A stretch of 64,000 nt of DNA. It comes from an uncultured Synechococcus sp. GTDB lineage: Bacteria; Cyanobacteriota; Cyanobacteriia; PCC-6307; Cyanobiaceae. This document shows, in pieces, positions 35,835-44,802 of this stretch (positions are counted from its first letter, which is position 1; every line of letters begins with the position of its first letter). The DNA is taken from NCBI GenBank assembly GCA_913057985.1, contig CAJXPL010000006.1, forward strand, positions 1 through 64,000, read 5' to 3'. Made by a program: the position numbers and the translations under genes. Below the pieces are notes generated by a model. It worked only from the letters and a program-made list of their open reading frames with translations, made no database searches and was not told the DNA's origin.

Positions 35835-36592
35835 GTCACGTTGTCAGTTTCGTCGGCGCAGGCCCCGGTGCTCCAGACCTGCTCACTCTTCGCGCGGCTG
35901 ACCGTCTGAACAAAGCCGACGTGCTGATCTGGACGGATTCACTGGTCTGTCCAGCCATCGCCGATCTGGCGCCGGCGGATTGCGAACGCATCCGCACCAG
36001 CACGACCACGCTTGAAGAGCTGATCCCGCTGCTCATCGACCGGCAGCGCCAAGGCAAACGGGTGGTGCGGCTCCACGATGGAGACACGGCGCTCTACAGC
36101 GCGATCAATGAACAGATCTGCGCCCTAAGCGACGCCGACATCCCTGTGGAAGTGATTCCCGGGATCAGCGCCTACCAAGCGGCAGCCGCCGGACTCGCCA
36201 GCGAACTCACCCTGCCAGGCGTGGTGCAAACCATTGTTCTCAGTCGCGCTGGGGGTCGCACCGGCGTGCCGGAACGGGAACAGCTGGATCGGCTGGCCGC
36301 CCTGCGCGCCAGCCTTTGCATCTATTTGAGTGCACGACACGTTGAAGAGGTGCAAACCACCCTTCTGGAGCACTACCCCGCCGACACGCCCGTAGCCATC
36401 GGACATCGGGTGAGCTGGCCTGATCAGATGCTCACCGTTGTCCCTCTCAGGGAGATGGCTGCGGTGAGTCGGGAACGCAATCTGATTCGCACAACGCTTT
36501 ATGTGGTGAGTCCGGCCCTTGCCGGTGGTCCCCAGCGCTCACGGCTTTACTCGCCTGACCACGACCACTTGTTCCGTCCGAAACCCCAATAG
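35831..36592 (+). CDS. cobM: Precorrin-4 C11-methyltransferase
   Basis: A 253-residue SAM-dependent tetrapyrrole methyltransferase read from TTG 35831, which shares four bases (TTGA) with the lgt stop. The start [23 protein letters not shown] is the SAM-binding pattern; [18 protein letters not shown] and [17 protein letters not shown] follow. It methylates C11 in the corrin ring during cobalamin (or pseudocobalamin) synthesis. Other cob genes are not adjacent; a CobT-like gene lies at 58.6-59.8 kb. Confidence 0.9.
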   Translation: MSHVVSFVGAGPGAPDLLTLRAADRLNKADVLIWTDSLVCPAIADLAPADCERIRTSTTTLEELIPLLIDRQRQGKRVVRLHDGDTALYSAINEQICALSDADIPVEVIPGISAYQAAAAGLASELTLPGVVQTIVLSRAGGRTGVPEREQLDRLAALRASLCIYLSARHVEEVQTTLLEHYPADTPVAIGHRVSWPDQMLTVVPLREMAAVSRERNLIRTTLYVVSPALAGGPQRSRLYSPDHDHLFRPKPQ

Positions 36593-36617
36593 GCGGTGGT
36601 TTAAGATCGATTTGTGC

Positions 36618-36689
<72 letters not shown>

Positions 36690-36779
36690 TATTTTTTGGT
36701 GGGATTTATTCCCTTGGTTGCTGACTGCACTGTTGGATCGGCCTAGGTTCAACTTTGAACGAGGTCGATCGACCCATTG

Positions 36780-37562
36780 ATGAACCAGCGGAGTCTTGCG
36801 GACGACCAGGGCAAAGCCACGGGCCTGGTTGAAGCAGGGCGACAGTTGGCCGAGGCGCGGGCTGCTGCGAGCCTGAGCCAGAACCAACTCGCCAGCCAGC
36901 TGCACATGGGCGAGGAGCAACTGGCAGCACTGGAACGGGGCGATCAAACCGAACTGCCTGAACCCGTGTTCATCAAGGCCATGGTGCGCCGGATCAGTTC
37001 GCATCTGGGTTTGGATGCTGATGCCATGGTTCAAACCCTCGGCCCCCTCACCACCAGACCGCCCAAACGGGCGACTCCCGGGGCAACACCGCGGGGCATC
37101 GCTCCTCAGAACCGGAGAACATTCAATCCACTTCCCCTCGTGGCCCTCGCCGGGCTTGCTGGCCTTGGCTTTGTTGTGTGGAGCAACGCCTCCGAGTTGA
37201 CGCGCTTCGCCCAGGGGTTGAAGCCTGCCAATCCAACCCTTGAGCCAAGCGAAACCGATCTGGAGCTGGAGGTGACCAAGGTTGCAGATGAGCGCGATGC
37301 CCTCATCGTTCCAGCGCCACCAACGGCAGACCTGGGCCTCACGATCAGCAGCAGCGAACCCAGCTGGATCGCCCTACGGCGTGAGGGAGTTGTGGAATTC
37401 GAAGGGCTGCTCAACGGTGAGCGCAGGATTGACAATCCCGACCTGGTGGAGATCTACGCCGGCCGGCCTGATCTGGTGCAGCTCAGTTCTCCCGACGCCG
37501 AGACACGCACCCTTGGCGCTGTGGATGACATCCGCTGGATCCCGCTCAGCCCTGCACCCTGA
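36780..37562 (+). CDS. RodZ-like membrane protein with HTH and DUF4115 domains
   Basis: A 260-residue protein from ATG 36780. An Xre-type helix-turn-helix occupies about residues 20-80 (ARAAASLSQNQLASQLHMGEEQLAALERGD), a single membrane helix lies near 117-138 (FNPLPLVALAGLAGLGFVVWS), and a beta-rich DUF4115-like domain forms the C-terminus (SSSEPSWIALRREGVVEFEGLLNGERR). RodZ links MreB to the envelope and shapes cells. The end overlaps ppx on the other strand by 17 bases. The family is probable; MreB partnership is inferred. Confidence 0.78.
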   Translation: MNQRSLADDQGKATGLVEAGRQLAEARAAASLSQNQLASQLHMGEEQLAALERGDQTELPEPVFIKAMVRRISSHLGLDADAMVQTLGPLTTRPPKRATPGATPRGIAPQNRRTFNPLPLVALAGLAGLGFVVWSNASELTRFAQGLKPANPTLEPSETDLELEVTKVADERDALIVPAPPTADLGLTISSSEPSWIALRREGVVEFEGLLNGERRIDNPDLVEIYAGRPDLVQLSSPDAETRTLGAVDDIRWIPLSPAP

Positions 37563-39183
37563 CGCGCAGATTCACTCCAACCGCCTCCTTCACCACCTCA
37601 GCGCAGCCTTCCAAACTCCACTGTTCAAGACTGACGTTCTGGTTGACCCGCTCAGGCACGATCTCCAGATCCAGACTTCCCTTCACCGCATGAATGCGGA
37701 GTGCTGAGATCACCGGCTCAGGCCTGCGATCCAGAGCCGCGGCCAAGCGCAGCAGCAGGGCCATCTGATGAACACAGCGACGGTTGTCTCGAGTGGCCAC
37801 AAGCTGCCAGGACTCATGGCGTTTCTTCGGCAGGCTGCGGCGGTGATAGCGGGCAATGGCCGCCACCATCAAGTGCTCCGCCTCGGAATAGCCCAGCAGT
37901 TCACCATGACGAATCAAGTACCAGGTGTGCTTGTGGTAAGCGCTGATGTTGATGTGCTGGCCACAGGTATGGAGCATGGCGGCAGCCCAAAGCAGTTCAC
38001 GCCCTTCGCCACTGTCGTCATGCATCACGCCTCGCGTGGCGTCGTAGAGGCTTAGGGCATGGCTGGCAACCCGTTCAGCCCTGATCTGGTTCACCGCAAA
38101 GCGCTGCACCTGATGGAGCACAGTGCGCTGCCGAATGCTGCTCTGAAAGCTGAAGCGGTCTTCCAGAAGACCCTGGCGAAGCATCCAATCAACGATCAAA
38201 CCTTCCCTGAGCGCCCGCTCACTGAGCACGAACTCCTCCACACCCAGCATCTTCATGGTGGTTTGCAGGATCAGCGCACCGGGAACGATGATTTCGGCCC
38301 GACGATCGTTGATGGGAGCCAACTCCCGTCGCTGCGCAGGGGTCATCGTGATCAAACGATCAACCACCTGATTCAGGCTCTGCCGGGTGACGCGGTACCC
38401 ATGCAATTTGCGGGGTGGGCGCTCCTCTTCACTCGCCGCAAGGGAGCCAATCGCCATCGCCGTGCCGCTGGTGGCTACCAAAACAGGAGTTTCACCGGGT
38501 TTGATCCTGCGACGCACTTTGTCGACCGAAGGTTCAAGCGACCCCTGAATGAAGGCCTGCAGGAATGACCGCCGTTGAGGGGGCATCGGATCATCCCGAA
38601 CAAAGTCCCGCTGGAGTCGCACAGCCCCCACACGGGTGCTGGTCAGGGCGCGGGCATCACGACCATCGGCAAGAATCAGTTCCGTGGAGCCTCCTCCGAT
38701 ATCGAGCAGAAGATGCGGACGGTCTCCAAACGGCATTCCTGAGAGGACGCCCAGATAGATCAACCGTGCCTCCTCGGGGCCGCTGACCAAATCCACCTCC
38801 ATCCCCAGCTCGTCAAGGATGGTCTGGAGGAAATCGCGACCATTGGGTGCTTCTCGAACGGCACTCGTCGCCGCTGTGACGATCTGCTCAACCCGGTGAC
38901 TGGCGGCGAGATCTCTGAACTGGCGAAGGGTTTCCAGCCCCCGTTGCATCGCCGCCGCGGTCAGCTCACCGGTCTCAGGATCACGCTCCCCCAGACGCGT
39001 GGTGGCCTTTTCGGCCTGGATGATTCGAAACGTGCGCAGCTTCGGATCAACGGCTGCCACCAGAAGATGAAAGGAATTGGTCCCGATATCGATGGCGGCG
39101 ATCGGACGCTGATCAGCGTTCACTGCATGCGACGCGCTGTTGTTCTGTTCCGTTGGCTGGGCTGGGGCCTTGGCATCCAGCAT
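37546..39183 (-). CDS. ppx: Exopolyphosphatase (Ppx/GppA family)
   Basis: A 545-residue protein from ATG 39183. The frame is open further upstream but that part is the reverse of ubiA. It has ASKHA phosphate-binding motifs IAAIDIGTNSFHLLV and LLLDIGGGSTELILADG, plus RREFVLSER-like and GLLVDWML-type sequence in the middle, and a C-terminal HD-type helical domain (LLWAAAMLHTCGQHINIS). It removes phosphate from polyphosphate and may hydrolyse (p)ppGpp, linking phosphorus storage to stress. Divergent from ubiA by 87 bases. Confidence 0.88.
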   Translation of the reverse strand: MLDAKAPAQPTEQNNSASHAVNADQRPIAAIDIGTNSFHLLVAAVDPKLRTFRIIQAEKATTRLGERDPETGELTAAAMQRGLETLRQFRDLAASHRVEQIVTAATSAVREAPNGRDFLQTILDELGMEVDLVSGPEEARLIYLGVLSGMPFGDRPHLLLDIGGGSTELILADGRDARALTSTRVGAVRLQRDFVRDDPMPPQRRSFLQAFIQGSLEPSVDKVRRRIKPGETPVLVATSGTAMAIGSLAASEEERPPRKLHGYRVTRQSLNQVVDRLITMTPAQRRELAPINDRRAEIIVPGALILQTTMKMLGVEEFVLSERALREGLIVDWMLRQGLLEDRFSFQSSIRQRTVLHQVQRFAVNQIRAERVASHALSLYDATRGVMHDDSGEGRELLWAAAMLHTCGQHINISAYHKHTWYLIRHGELLGYSEAEHLMVAAIARYHRRSLPKKRHESWQLVATRDNRRCVHQMALLLRLAAALDRRPEPVISALRIHAVKGSLDLEIVPERVNQNVSLEQWSLEGCAEVVKEAVGVNLRVRVQG

Positions 39184-39270
39184 CAACGTCAGAGCGGCAA
39201 TGAAATCCACTCTGCCACTGACGGCCGAGGCCATCAGACCCTGACTAGGGTTCTTCAAATCCCGTTGATT

Positions 39271-40164
39271 GTGATCAGCAGCTCTGCCCGTCTTCAGCCC
39301 TGGATCGAACTGCTCCGCTGGAACAAACCCACCGGCCGGCTGATTCTGCTGATCCCAGCAGGCTGGGCCCTCTGGCTGAATCCAAGCGCTCCCCCCAGTG
39401 TTGTGCTGATCCTGCAGATCCTGCTGGGGGGCCTGGCGGTGAGCGGAGCAGGCTGCATCGCCAATGACCTCTGGGACCAGCGCTTCGACGGCCAGGTGGA
39501 ACGCACACAACATCGGCCTCTGGCCAGAGGTGCGCTGCAGCGAGGGCCAGCCTTCGCTCTGCTGCTGATCCTGCTGGGCCTCAGCCTGGCTGTTGTGCTG
39601 AGTCTGCCGGCCACCAGCCTCGGGCTCTGTCTCGCCTTGGCATGCACGGCCGTGCTGCCGATCCTCGGCTATCCATCGGCAAAGCGGTGGTTCGCCTTCC
39701 CCCAGGCGGTCTTGGCGCTGTGCTGGGGCTTCGCGGTGCTGATCCCCTGGGCCGCAGCAACGTCCTCCTTGAGCGGGAGTCCTCCACTGGTGTGCAGTTG
39801 GCTGGCAACCGTGGTCTGGACCTTCGGCTTCGACACGGTCTATGCCATGGCCGACCGACGTGACGATGCCAACCTCGGCCTGCGCAGCAGCGCCCTGAGC
39901 CTCGGATCCCGCGTGGTTCCTGTGGTTCGGGGCTGCTACCTCGTGACAGCCATCACCCTTGCCATAGCGGCATGGTCGGCTCAGATCCCAGCACCGTTCT
40001 GGCCTCTCTGGTTGCTTGCCGCCGTCTTCATGCAGCTCAGCTGCAACCCCTTGAACAAACAGGATGCCTCCATGGGCACCTACGGGAAGCACTTTGCCCA
40101 GCAGGTGCAGGCAGGGACGCTGCTCTGGCTCGGCCTGGTTCTGGCCAGGGGATGGGGAGCCTGA
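39271..40164 (+). CDS. ubiA: 4-hydroxybenzoate polyprenyltransferase-like protein
   Basis: A 297-residue membrane enzyme from GTG 39271, with about eight hydrophobic segments. The prenyl-diphosphate sites are visible: NDLWDQRFDGQVERTQHRPLARG (NDxxDxxxD) and DTVYAMADRRDDANLG. It attaches a long prenyl chain to an aromatic acid. In cyanobacteria such an enzyme (plqA-type) supplies plastoquinone from 4-hydroxybenzoate. The start overlaps no neighbour and the stop shares one base with the LD-carboxypeptidase start. Confidence 0.85.
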   Translation: MISSSARLQPWIELLRWNKPTGRLILLIPAGWALWLNPSAPPSVVLILQILLGGLAVSGAGCIANDLWDQRFDGQVERTQHRPLARGALQRGPAFALLLILLGLSLAVVLSLPATSLGLCLALACTAVLPILGYPSAKRWFAFPQAVLALCWGFAVLIPWAAATSSLSGSPPLVCSWLATVVWTFGFDTVYAMADRRDDANLGLRSSALSLGSRVVPVVRGCYLVTAITLAIAAWSAQIPAPFWPLWLLAAVFMQLSCNPLNKQDASMGTYGKHFAQQVQAGTLLWLGLVLARGWGA

Positions 40165-41048
40165 TGCGCATCACCCCGGCTCCTCCGCTCGGCACTGGAG
40201 ACCGTGTGGCCTGTGTGGCCGCCAGTTCAGCCCTGCAGGACGACATCAAGCTGCAGGAGGGCATTGCGGTCCTGCAGAGCTGGGGCCTCGATGTTCAACC
40301 CCAGACCTTGGCCAGCCGACGTTGGGGCTACTTCGCAGGGCGCGATGACACGCGCCATGCCGATCTGCATCCGGCAGAACCGGCAGCGCTGCTCGCCTGT
40401 GCCCGCGGTGGATGGGGGGCTGCTCGGCTGCTGGAGCAGCCCATCCGCTGGCAGAGCGGCTGGCTGTTGGGCTTTTCCGACGTGACAGCTCTGCTCTGGG
40501 CCCGCCAGGCAGCAGGGTTTGCGGGGGGCATCCATGGCCCCTTGCTCACAACACTTGCGGAGGAGCCGCAATGGAGCCGAGACCGCTTGCGCAACCTGCT
40601 CTTCGGCAACACCATTCCTGACCTGCAAGGTCGGGGTGGCGGCGGCGGGGTGGGAAGCGGTCCCCTGCTCGTGGCCAATCTGACCGTGGCCACCCACCTG
40701 TTGGGAACCCGTTTCATGCCCCCCCTCAGGGGAGCCGTTCTGGTGCTGGAGGACGTGGGTGAAGCGCCTTACCGCATTGATCGGATGCTCACTCAGTGGA
40801 GGCTGAATGGCAGCTTGGAGGGCCTGGCGGGTCTGGCATTTGGCAATTTCGAAGGGTGCGCCGACGAAACCAGAGACGCCTCCGAAAGCTTCAACCTTGA
40901 GCAGGTTCTTGAGGAACGCACGGCCGATCTCGGCATTCCCAGAGTGATGGACCTGCCCGTTGGTCACCGATCCGGAAACGCAGCCCTGCCCATGGGGGCG
41001 ATGGCACGCCTGGACGGCGAAAACGGCCGGCTCAGCCTGCTGACCTGA
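40164..41048 (+). CDS. LD-carboxypeptidase (S66 family)
   Basis: A 294-residue protein from ATG 40164, overlapping the ubiA stop by one base. The serine of the S66 nucleophile elbow is in [12 protein letters not shown]; the region [16 protein letters not shown] at the start and [18 protein letters not shown] and [17 protein letters not shown] with the glutamate and histidine also match. It cleaves the L,D bond of murein tetrapeptides during peptidoglycan recycling; some relatives (MccF) inactivate peptide antibiotics. The end overlaps ispD by 17 bases. Confidence 0.85.
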   Translation: MRITPAPPLGTGDRVACVAASSALQDDIKLQEGIAVLQSWGLDVQPQTLASRRWGYFAGRDDTRHADLHPAEPAALLACARGGWGAARLLEQPIRWQSGWLLGFSDVTALLWARQAAGFAGGIHGPLLTTLAEEPQWSRDRLRNLLFGNTIPDLQGRGGGGGVGSGPLLVANLTVATHLLGTRFMPPLRGAVLVLEDVGEAPYRIDRMLTQWRLNGSLEGLAGLAFGNFEGCADETRDASESFNLEQVLEERTADLGIPRVMDLPVGHRSGNAALPMGAMARLDGENGRLSLLT

Positions 41049-41712
41049 GGGCGAGCACTGCCTCCGCCACGGTGAGGTCAAACGGTGTGGTGACCTTGAT
41101 GTTGGCGGGCCCGGCATCCAAGACCTGCACAGGCCACCCCAGACGCTCGTACAACGACGCATCGTCGGTCACCGTCCAGCCCTGGGCAACCGCCTCAGCG
41201 TGGCCGCGACGCAGCTGATCAACGGCAAAGCCCTGCGGCGTCTGCGCAGCCCAGAGCTCCGATCGATCCGGCGTATCGCGAATCACACCATCAGATCCCA
41301 CGCGCTTGATCGTGTCGCTCGCCGGCGTTGCAGCAATCAGCGCCGTGCCGGCCTCCACCACAGCTGCACAGCGATCAAACAACTCCGGTTCAGCCAAACA
41401 GCGGGCGCCGTCATGAATCAAGACGTGCCGAGCCTGCTCCGGCAACCCCGCAAGACCACAAAGCACCGACTCCTGCCGCGTGCTGCCGCCCTGGATCCAG
41501 TGCACCGGCTTGCTGGGTGCATCCAGCACCGCAAGGATGGCCTCTCGATCGACCTCCTGGCCGACGATCCCGATCCATTCGATTCGCTCGGAACGCAGGG
41601 CCGCCTCCAGGGTCCAGGCAATGACGGGGCGTCCGGCCAACGGCAGCAGCAGCTTGTTGCGATCCGCACCCATGCGCCGACCGCTTCCCGCCGCAGCAAT
41701 CAACAGATGCAC
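41032..41712 (-). CDS. ispD: 2-C-methyl-D-erythritol 4-phosphate cytidylyltransferase
   Basis: A 226-residue nucleotidyltransferase read from GTG 41712 so that it begins with [14 protein letters not shown]; ATGs at 41751 and 41769 add unsupported residues. The CTP-binding motif [24 protein letters not shown] and the HDGARCL and AAQTPQGF segments are present. It makes CDP-ME in the MEP pathway for isoprenoids (carotenoids, phytol, plastoquinone). Convergent with the LD-carboxypeptidase gene. Confidence 0.92.
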   Translation of the reverse strand: MHLLIAAAGSGRRMGADRNKLLLPLAGRPVIAWTLEAALRSERIEWIGIVGQEVDREAILAVLDAPSKPVHWIQGGSTRQESVLCGLAGLPEQARHVLIHDGARCLAEPELFDRCAAVVEAGTALIAATPASDTIKRVGSDGVIRDTPDRSELWAAQTPQGFAVDQLRRGHAEAVAQGWTVTDDASLYERLGWPVQVLDAGPANIKVTTPFDLTVAEAVLALRSAG

Positions 41713-41784
41713 AATCGACTCCTGCCCCAGACAGGCGTAAACGACCTCCATACAATCAGCTCGCACCATGGATGGCGGCGCTGC

Positions 41785-42618
41785 ATGCGAGTTCTTGCCC
41801 TGAGCCCGGGTTCGCTCGAAGACCAGCTGGACCGTCTACCGGCTCTGGCCGACATCTGCCAGAAGCTCAACGCCAGCCTGCAGGTGGCCTGTGCCCCCCA
41901 GCAGGCAGCTCCATGGAAGCTTCTGCCGTGCCTGGACAAGCTGTTGCCGTTCAGCTTCGAGGCCAACCCCACCCTTGCGGACTGGGCCAACCTGCTCGGT
42001 TGTGTGCGCGAACCCGACTTTCAGATCTGCATCAACTTCGCTGAAGGGCAGCAGGTGAACCTGATGCTGTCGATGAGCCATATCCCCAAACGGTTGGCGG
42101 TTGAGGGATTTGCCTGCACCGACCAGGTCAGCGTCGGTCCCGGCTGGACGGCGCAGCGTCTCAACCCCTTTCTTCAAGCCCTGGGCCTTGATCTCAAGGC
42201 CGATCAGTTCCGCCTGCCCCTGGCGGCAGAGGCTCTTGAGGAAGCCCGTGAAGCACTGCCCAGCGGTGACGGCCCCCTGCTGCTGCTGTCGCCATCCGGC
42301 CAGGGGAATGACTGGCCTGCAGCGGAATGGCACCAGCTGCCTAAGACGATCAAAAGCCGCCTACCGACGCTGCGCAGCATGGTGCTGCCAGCCGAGCTCA
42401 GCCTGACCAAACGGGCGGCTTTGGTGGCCAATGCCGATGTCGTGCTCAGCAGCTGCCCGGTGTCCCAGCGCCTGGCGACCTATTGCGGAACCCCCCTGGT
42501 TGCCCTTGGAGCCGAGGCCGCAGACCTTCCCGAGCGCCAGGAGATCCGCTGCCTCAGCCGCCCGCAGGAGCTCGCCACGCTGCAGAGCAGTGATGTGCTG
42601 ACGGCCCTCGGTTTCTGA
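41785..42618 (+). CDS. Heptosyltransferase-like (GT9-type) protein
   Basis: A 277-residue protein from ATG 41785. It begins [21 protein letters not shown], has the [18 protein letters not shown] segment, the phosphate-region [22 protein letters not shown] and the C-terminal [28 protein letters not shown]. These resemble ADP-heptose:LPS transferases (GT-B fold), but the canonical N-terminal glycine-rich loop is weak. It may act on surface glycans. Marine Synechococcus LPS is simplified, so the substrate is open. It lies 11 bases before the K+ channel gene. Confidence 0.6.
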   Translation: MRVLALSPGSLEDQLDRLPALADICQKLNASLQVACAPQQAAPWKLLPCLDKLLPFSFEANPTLADWANLLGCVREPDFQICINFAEGQQVNLMLSMSHIPKRLAVEGFACTDQVSVGPGWTAQRLNPFLQALGLDLKADQFRLPLAAEALEEAREALPSGDGPLLLLSPSGQGNDWPAAEWHQLPKTIKSRLPTLRSMVLPAELSLTKRAALVANADVVLSSCPVSQRLATYCGTPLVALGAEAADLPERQEIRCLSRPQELATLQSSDVLTALGF

Positions 42619-42629
42619 GGAGACGTCCG

Positions 42630-43685
42630 ATGAGGCGGCGCCGAGCCAGGGGACAGCTGAAGCTGATCACGGCTCCATGGCGGGGGCCCATCAGTGCCCT
42701 CAGTGCTGTGATCTTCGCGGGTGCCCTCGGTTATCGGATCACGGAGGGATGGGACTGGGGCGATTGCCTCTGGATGGTGCTGATCACCATCAGCACCATC
42801 GGTTTTGGAGAAGTCGCCCCGCTTTCACCTCCAGGCCGCCTGGTCACCGTCTTGATTGTGGTGGGTGGCTTGGTGGTTGTGCAACTGGCCATCCAACGCG
42901 TTCTCGGGCTGAAGGAGTCGGGATATTTCCGCAGACTGCGGGAGTTCCGCTTTCTCCGCATGCTGGAAGGCCTTCACGACCACGTGATTCTTTGCGGCTA
43001 CGGCCGGATCGGACAGGAGATTGCAGCCCAACTGCAACGGGACGCGGTGCCCCTCGTGGTGATCGAAACCGATCCAGAGCGAAAGGCCGTGGCAGACGAG
43101 AATGGCCTCTGGGTGCTTCAGGCCGATGCAACCCTCGATGAAACCCTGCTGGACGCAGGTCTGGAACGCTGCTGCAGCCTCGTGGCAGCCCTACCCAGCG
43201 ATGCCTCCAATCTTTACGTGATCCTCAGCGCCAAGGACCTACGACCGGATTGCCGCTTGATTGCTCGCGCCAACAGCGATGAAGCCGCCTCAAAGCTGCG
43301 GCTGGCGGGCGCCACTGTGGTGGTCAGTCCCTATGTGGCTGGTGGCCGGGTGATGGCCGCTTCGGCACTGCGACCGCTGGCCCTCAACTTCATGGAGCTG
43401 TTGGCGGGCTCCGACTATAAAATCGAGGAATTCCAGCTGAGTCACGACCCTCTGCACCTGATGGAGATCCGCGGGCGGAGCCTGGCGGAACTTGAGCTGG
43501 GCCGGCGCAGTGGGGCCATGGTGCTGGCGATCCGGGAGAACGGAAAGCTGATCGCCAATCCAGGCGGCGACACCCAGATGGCACCGGGGCAACTCCTGAT
43601 CGTGCTGGGGAGCAAAACCCAACTCGCCACCTTTCAGTCGTTGCTTGGGGAGGCCGTCGACACGATTGAAACCATGCCGGGTTGA
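42630..43685 (+). CDS. Potassium channel with TrkA regulatory domains
   Basis: A 351-residue channel subunit. The two membrane helices (about 21-36 and 66-86) enclose the selectivity filter TIGFG at 56-60 (STIGFGE). The cytoplasmic RCK/TrkA-N domain begins DHVILCGYGRIGQEIAAQL, an NAD-binding pattern, and ends with a TrkA-C domain (EIRGRSLAELELGRRSGAMVLAIRENG). The arrangement matches MthK-like gated channels. It would move K+ in osmotic or pH adjustment. Confidence 0.88.
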   Translation: MRRRRARGQLKLITAPWRGPISALSAVIFAGALGYRITEGWDWGDCLWMVLITISTIGFGEVAPLSPPGRLVTVLIVVGGLVVVQLAIQRVLGLKESGYFRRLREFRFLRMLEGLHDHVILCGYGRIGQEIAAQLQRDAVPLVVIETDPERKAVADENGLWVLQADATLDETLLDAGLERCCSLVAALPSDASNLYVILSAKDLRPDCRLIARANSDEAASKLRLAGATVVVSPYVAGGRVMAASALRPLALNFMELLAGSDYKIEEFQLSHDPLHLMEIRGRSLAELELGRRSGAMVLAIRENGKLIANPGGDTQMAPGQLLIVLGSKTQLATFQSLLGEAVDTIETMPG

Positions 43686-43732
43686 GCTGAATGACGACGG
43701 CTCCGTACGATCCTCCGATCAACGGTTCCTCC

Positions 43733-44485
43733 ATGTCTCCCAGCGCTTCTCTTGCCGGACAGACCGCCCTGGTGACGGGAGGAGGTCGCGGCATCGGCCG
43801 GGCCATCGCTCTGGCCCTGGGCGAAGCCGGTGCAGAGGTGGTTGTGAACTACTCCAGTTCCGCCGCCGCAGCCGATGAAGTGGTTGCTGCCATCACTACG
43901 GCTGGGGGCAAGGCCTACGCCCTGAAGGCCAATGTGTCGGTTGAGGCCGAGGTGGATGGCCTGATCAAGACGGTGCTGGAGCGCAGCGGCCGTTTGGATG
44001 TGCTGGTGAACAACGCTGGCATCACCAGGGACGGCCTGCTGATGCGGATGAAAACCGACGACTGGCAATCGGTGATCGACCTCAACCTGAGTGGAGTGTT
44101 CCTCTGCACGCGAGCCGTGGCACGCCCGATGCTCAAGCAGAAGAGTGGTCGGATCATCAACATCACCTCCGTTGTGGGGCTGATGGGCAACGCAGGACAG
44201 GCCAACTACGCCGCCGCCAAAGCGGGCGTCATCGGTCTCACCCGCAGCACCGCCAAAGAGCTCGCCAGCCGTGGCATCACCGTGAACGCTGTGGCTCCGG
44301 GTTTCATTGCCACAGACATGACCAAGGACCTCGATACTGAGGCCATCCTCAAAGACATCCCCCTGGGAACCTTTGGCACCCAGAAGCAGGTGGCCGGTGC
44401 CGTGCGCTTCCTTGCCGCCGACCCGGCCGCGTCCTACATCACAGGCCAGGTGCTGCAGGTGGATGGCGGCATGGTGATGGCCTGA
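43733..44485 (+). CDS. fabG: 3-oxoacyl-[acyl-carrier-protein] reductase
   Basis: A 250-residue short-chain reductase from ATG 43733 (an ATG at 43691 would add 14 residues). The NADPH site is TALVTGGGRGIGRAIAL, VLVNNAGITRD follows, and the catalytic residues are S146, Y159 and K163 (INITSVVGLMGNAGQANYAAAKAG). The end ITGQVLQVDGGMVM is family-typical. It reduces beta-ketoacyl-ACP in fatty-acid elongation. Other FabG-like dehydrogenases are similar, but the match is close. Confidence 0.93.
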   Translation: MSPSASLAGQTALVTGGGRGIGRAIALALGEAGAEVVVNYSSSAAAADEVVAAITTAGGKAYALKANVSVEAEVDGLIKTVLERSGRLDVLVNNAGITRDGLLMRMKTDDWQSVIDLNLSGVFLCTRAVARPMLKQKSGRIINITSVVGLMGNAGQANYAAAKAGVIGLTRSTAKELASRGITVNAVAPGFIATDMTKDLDTEAILKDIPLGTFGTQKQVAGAVRFLAADPAASYITGQVLQVDGGMVMA

Positions 44486-44494
44486 GCCTGAGGA

Positions 44495-44671
44495 TCAGGA
44501 ATCAAGCGGTTGAGCCAACTCATCCCGCAGGCGGCGGATGCGCTGGAGCAGACGTAACCGTCGACTGCGGGCTGTAGCGGTGAGAAAGATGCGCAAGGGC
44601 ACGTAAACCAGGGCCATCGAACCGGCTAGCCCCGCCATCAGAACAAAAAACAGCGCACCGGATTCACCCAT
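44495..44671 (-). CDS. Small single-helix membrane protein (58 residues)
   Basis: A 58-residue protein from ATG 44671 to TGA at 44495-44497. Residues about 5-30 (GALFFVLMAGLAGSMALVYVPLRIF) are hydrophobic; the C-terminal half is a strongly basic helix (RSRRLRLLQRIRRLRDEL). That topology is typical of small membrane regulators or complex-assembly peptides. It fills the gap between fabG and groEL on the opposite strand, with 9 bases to fabG. I do not recognise the family. Confidence 0.55.
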   Translation of the reverse strand: MGESGALFFVLMAGLAGSMALVYVPLRIFLTATARSRRLRLLQRIRRLRDELAQPLDS

Positions 44672-44802
44672 GACCGGACCCTAATCAGTTCATTTGAGAG
44701 CGGCATCCGGGCAGTCCCCAACCATTCGGCTTTCCCCACCACAACGCCTCTCCACGAGGGCCACATCGCTGTGGGACAGTGAGCAACGGCGTGCTTGCGA
44801 CT

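Noticed and set aside
39184..40092. Leftward reading frame continuing upstream of ppx (up to 848 residues in total)
   Set aside because: It is the antisense of ubiA; composition is low-complexity Gln/Pro/Ala and no family pattern appears before the Ppx start, so it is a high-G+C shadow.
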